A stretch of 8,193 bases of DNA, from assembly GCA_020444775.1 (NCBI GenBank), contig JAGRHX010000148.1:1-8193 (forward strand), read 5' to 3'. The stretch comes from Gammaproteobacteria bacterium (GTDB taxonomy: Bacteria; Pseudomonadota; Gammaproteobacteria; HK1). Below, in pieces: positions 6,938-8,193 of the stretch. The notes beneath the pieces were generated by a model. It saw only the letters and a program-made list of their open reading frames with translations, made no database searches and was not told the DNA's origin. The translations under genes and the position numbers were made by a program. Position 1 is the first letter of the stretch; each line of letters begins with the position of its first letter.

Positions 6938-6971
6938 TGCATAGACCAACCCGTTGCATAGACCAATCCGT
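6938..6971. repeat. 17-bp tandem duplication directly before tam
   Basis: TGCATAGACCAACCCGT (6938-6954) is followed without a gap by TGCATAGACCAATCCGT (6955-6971), one base different. The second copy ends 7 bp before the tam ATG, where a ribosome binding site would normally be; no purine-rich site is present. It could be a duplicated regulatory site in the leader or a recent slippage event. Confidence 0.9.
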
Positions 6972-6978
6972 GTCAGAC

Positions 6979-7845
6979 ATGAATCCATCACAGCCAGCAT
7001 CATCGCGCGCGACAGCGGCGGGTTCGCGCTGGGATCCGTCGCAGTATCTCAAGTATGACCAGCACCGACTACGCCCGGCGCTGGATCTGCTGGGCCGGAT
7101 CCCCGTGCCCGAGCCGCGCTCGGTCGTCGATCTGGGCTGCGGTGCCGGAAACGTCACGCGGATCCTGTCCGAGCGCTGGCCGGCGGCCCGGATCGTCGGT
7201 CTGGACGTGTCCGCGCAGATGCTGGAGCGGGCGGCCGGCACACCGGGCCGGATCGAATGGCTGCGCGCCGATATCCAGGGCTGGCAGCCCCCGGCGGATC
7301 TGGCCGGCAGCGTCGACGTGCTCTACAGCAACGCCACCCTGCAATGGCTGGACGACCACGAACGGCTGTTCGTGCGCCTGCTCGGTCATGTGCCGGCCGG
7401 GGGCTGTCTGGCGGTACAGATGCCAGTCAGCTACGACAACGACTCGCATCGGCTGATGCGTGAGACCTGGTCGGCGCTCGAAGCCGAGGGCGTGCTCGGC
7501 AGCGAGCCCGGGCAAGCCTCCGTTCGGGCCGCGGTGATGCGGCGCAACGTGCTGGGTGTCGATGAGTATTTCCGCTTGCTCAGACCGTTGGCCGCGGAAC
7601 TGGACATCTGGCAGACGGAGTACCTGCAGCAGCTCAGCGGCACCGAGGCGGTGTTCGAGTGGGTCAAGGCCACCGCCCTGAGGCCGGTGCTGAACGGCCT
7701 GCAGGGCACGGCGCTCGAGCGTTTCGTCGAGCGCTACCGAGGGCTGTTGTTGGAAGCGTATCCGCCGGGACCGGATGACATCACGCTGTATCCGTTCAAA
7801 CGCCTGTTCATGGTCGTGACCAGGTCACGAGGCCCTGGGACTTGA
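6979..7845 (+). CDS. tam: Trans-aconitate 2-methyltransferase
   Basis: This 288-residue class I SAM-dependent methyltransferase closely follows E. coli Tam (about 252 residues) in order and motif. It has WDPSQYLKY (18-26), RPALDLLGRIP (32-42), motif I VVDLGCGAGN (49-58) binding SAM, GLDVS with Asp76 at the second strand, RADI (97-100), SNATLQWLDDHERLF (117-131), LAVQMP (144-149), EVDIW-like ELDIWQTEYLQQL (207-219) and the C-terminal YPFKRLFMVV (271-280). Tam methylates trans-aconitate, a by-product that inhibits the TCA-cycle enzyme aconitase. ATG 6979 was chosen; GTG 6970 is in frame and would add three residues. Compared with E. coli it has about 15 extra N-terminal residues (Ser/Ala-rich) and extra sequence around 165-190. 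No good ribosome site is seen. It is followed after 57 bp by an acyl-CoA dehydrogenase gene on the same strand. Confidence 0.88.
   Translation: MNPSQPASSRATAAGSRWDPSQYLKYDQHRLRPALDLLGRIPVPEPRSVVDLGCGAGNVTRILSERWPAARIVGLDVSAQMLERAAGTPGRIEWLRADIQGWQPPADLAGSVDVLYSNATLQWLDDHERLFVRLLGHVPAGGCLAVQMPVSYDNDSHRLMRETWSALEAEGVLGSEPGQASVRAAVMRRNVLGVDEYFRLLRPLAAELDIWQTEYLQQLSGTEAVFEWVKATALRPVLNGLQGTALERFVERYRGLLLEAYPPGPDDITLYPFKRLFMVVTRSRGPGT
7814..7830. repeat. Perfect 17-bp palindrome at the 3' end of tam
   Basis: TCGTGACC and GGTCACGA are exact inverted repeats around a single central A (7822). The site lies within the last codons of tam and 72 bp before the acyl-CoA dehydrogenase start. Its size and symmetry resemble operators of TetR-like dimeric repressors, but it could also be coincidence in coding sequence, or form a 6-bp hairpin with a 5-nt loop. 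No T-run follows. Confidence 0.5.
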
Positions 7846-7888
7846 AGAGCGCAAGGCCGCGTCGCCCGTGACCCGGGGTCGGCGTGCC

Positions 7889-7895
7889 AGGAGAG
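7889..7895 (+). promoter_or_regulatory. Strong ribosome binding site of the acyl-CoA dehydrogenase gene
   Basis: AGGAGAG, 7 nt before ATG 7903, is the best Shine-Dalgarno match in the window and fixes the start of the truncated last gene. Confidence 0.75.
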
Positions 7896-7902
7896 CGAGA
7901 CG

Positions 7903-8193
7903 ATGATCCGTGACCCACGACAATTCCAGGTGCTGCTCGACTCGACCCGAGAATTCGTCGAGAAGGTTGCGATCCCAAACGAGGCTCGGGTGGCGGCCCT
8001 CGACGAGATCCCGGTGGAGATCGTCGATGAGATGCGTGAGCGCGGACTGTTCGGCTGGAGCATCCCGGTCGAGTTCGGCGGCGCCGGCCTGAGCACCGAA
8101 GAGCTGGCCCTGGCCAACATCGAGCTGTCACGTTGCTCGGTGGCCTATCGTGCCCGCTGTGGCACCAATACCGGGATCGGCGCGGAGGCGATC
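7903..8193 (+). CDS. Acyl-CoA dehydrogenase, N-terminal part (runs off the window)
   Basis: ATG 7903 opens a frame that stays open to the last base; 97 residues are visible, about a quarter of the usual 380. They match the N-terminal helical domain of the FAD-dependent acyl-CoA dehydrogenase family: an initial helix (RDPRQFQVLLDSTREFVEK), then the family pattern of Pro-Asn-Glu (25-27), IPVEIVDEMRERGLFGWSIPVEFGGAGLS (residues 36-64) and ELALANIELSRCS (67-79). The enzyme would oxidise an acyl-CoA to the 2-enoyl-CoA and pass electrons to ETF. Catalytic Glu and FAD-binding motifs lie beyond the window, so chain-length class cannot be given. It follows tam by 57 bp on the same strand; its strong ribosome site and the palindrome upstream suggest it may be expressed or regulated independently. 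Confidence 0.88.
   Translation, partial: MIRDPRQFQVLLDSTREFVEKVAIPNEARVAALDEIPVEIVDEMRERGLFGWSIPVEFGGAGLSTEELALANIELSRCSVAYRARCGTNTGIGAEAI

Larger units (their letters stand above)
6749..6978. promoter_or_regulatory. 230-bp divergent region between the HAD phosphatase gene and tam
   Basis: No credible gene lies here. The open frame running from 6778 into tam is compositionally odd, because its first 55 bp are tandem repeats, and it has no homology-like features. The region must carry the promoters of both flanking genes. GACAAT at 6882-6887 resembles a -10 box for the tam direction, but no good -35 is seen. Two repeat arrays inside it are listed separately. Confidence 0.4.

Noticed and set aside
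6778..6978. N-terminal extension of tam back to 6778
   Set aside because: The extra 67 residues are encoded by the 11-bp and 17-bp repeats and intergenic DNA, are Arg-rich without family resemblance, and the Tam core begins soon after ATG 6979.
7870..7880. Small palindrome GACCCGGGGTC between tam and the acyl-CoA dehydrogenase gene as a terminator
   Set aside because: The arms are five bases around a single base with no T-run; such motifs are expected by chance at this GC content.

Overview
This is a GC-rich window (roughly two thirds G+C by eye), densely packed with coding sequence. It reads as chromosomal DNA of a heterotrophic proteobacterium. TesB-type acyl-CoA thioesterase II, trans-aconitate methyltransferase (Tam) and an acyl-CoA dehydrogenase all fit that, and a gammaproteobacterium is my best guess from the resemblance to the E. 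coli TesB and Tam proteins. No sequence search was possible. No rRNA, tRNA, CRISPR array, insertion sequence, phage gene or replication origin is visible.

Region 1 (1-4208, all on +) looks like one catabolic unit. It holds two adjacent polysaccharide-deacetylase/PuuE-like (NodB-fold) proteins. The first has lost its 5' end to the window edge, and the second starts inside the first one's stop codon (ATGA overlap). They are followed by a 3-hydroxyisobutyrate/2-hydroxy-3-oxopropionate reductase-family dehydrogenase and a non-acylating aldehyde dehydrogenase. A hydrolase (amide, cyclic imide or N-acyl) feeding a hydroxyacid/semialdehyde oxidation module is the simplest reading; the substrate cannot be told from the sequence.

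Region 2 (4226-6052) holds tesB (-) and a D-2-hydroxyacid dehydrogenase (+), transcribed divergently from a gap of only 51 bp. tesB converges on the aldehyde dehydrogenase with 17 bp between stop codons.

Region 3 (6107-8193) holds a HAD-IB phosphatase (-) and tam (+), divergent across a 230-bp gap, followed by the start of an acyl-CoA dehydrogenase that runs off the right edge. The 230-bp gap contains the most unusual non-coding structure of the window: five tandem copies of an 11-bp unit, and a 17-bp unit duplicated directly in front of the tam start. A perfect 17-bp palindrome lies at the 3' end of tam, 72 bp before the acyl-CoA dehydrogenase start.

Nothing amounts to a clearly new system. 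The best leads are the paired NodB-fold proteins, one of which lacks the metal-ligand histidine, with their dehydrogenase partners, and the two intergenic repeat arrays.
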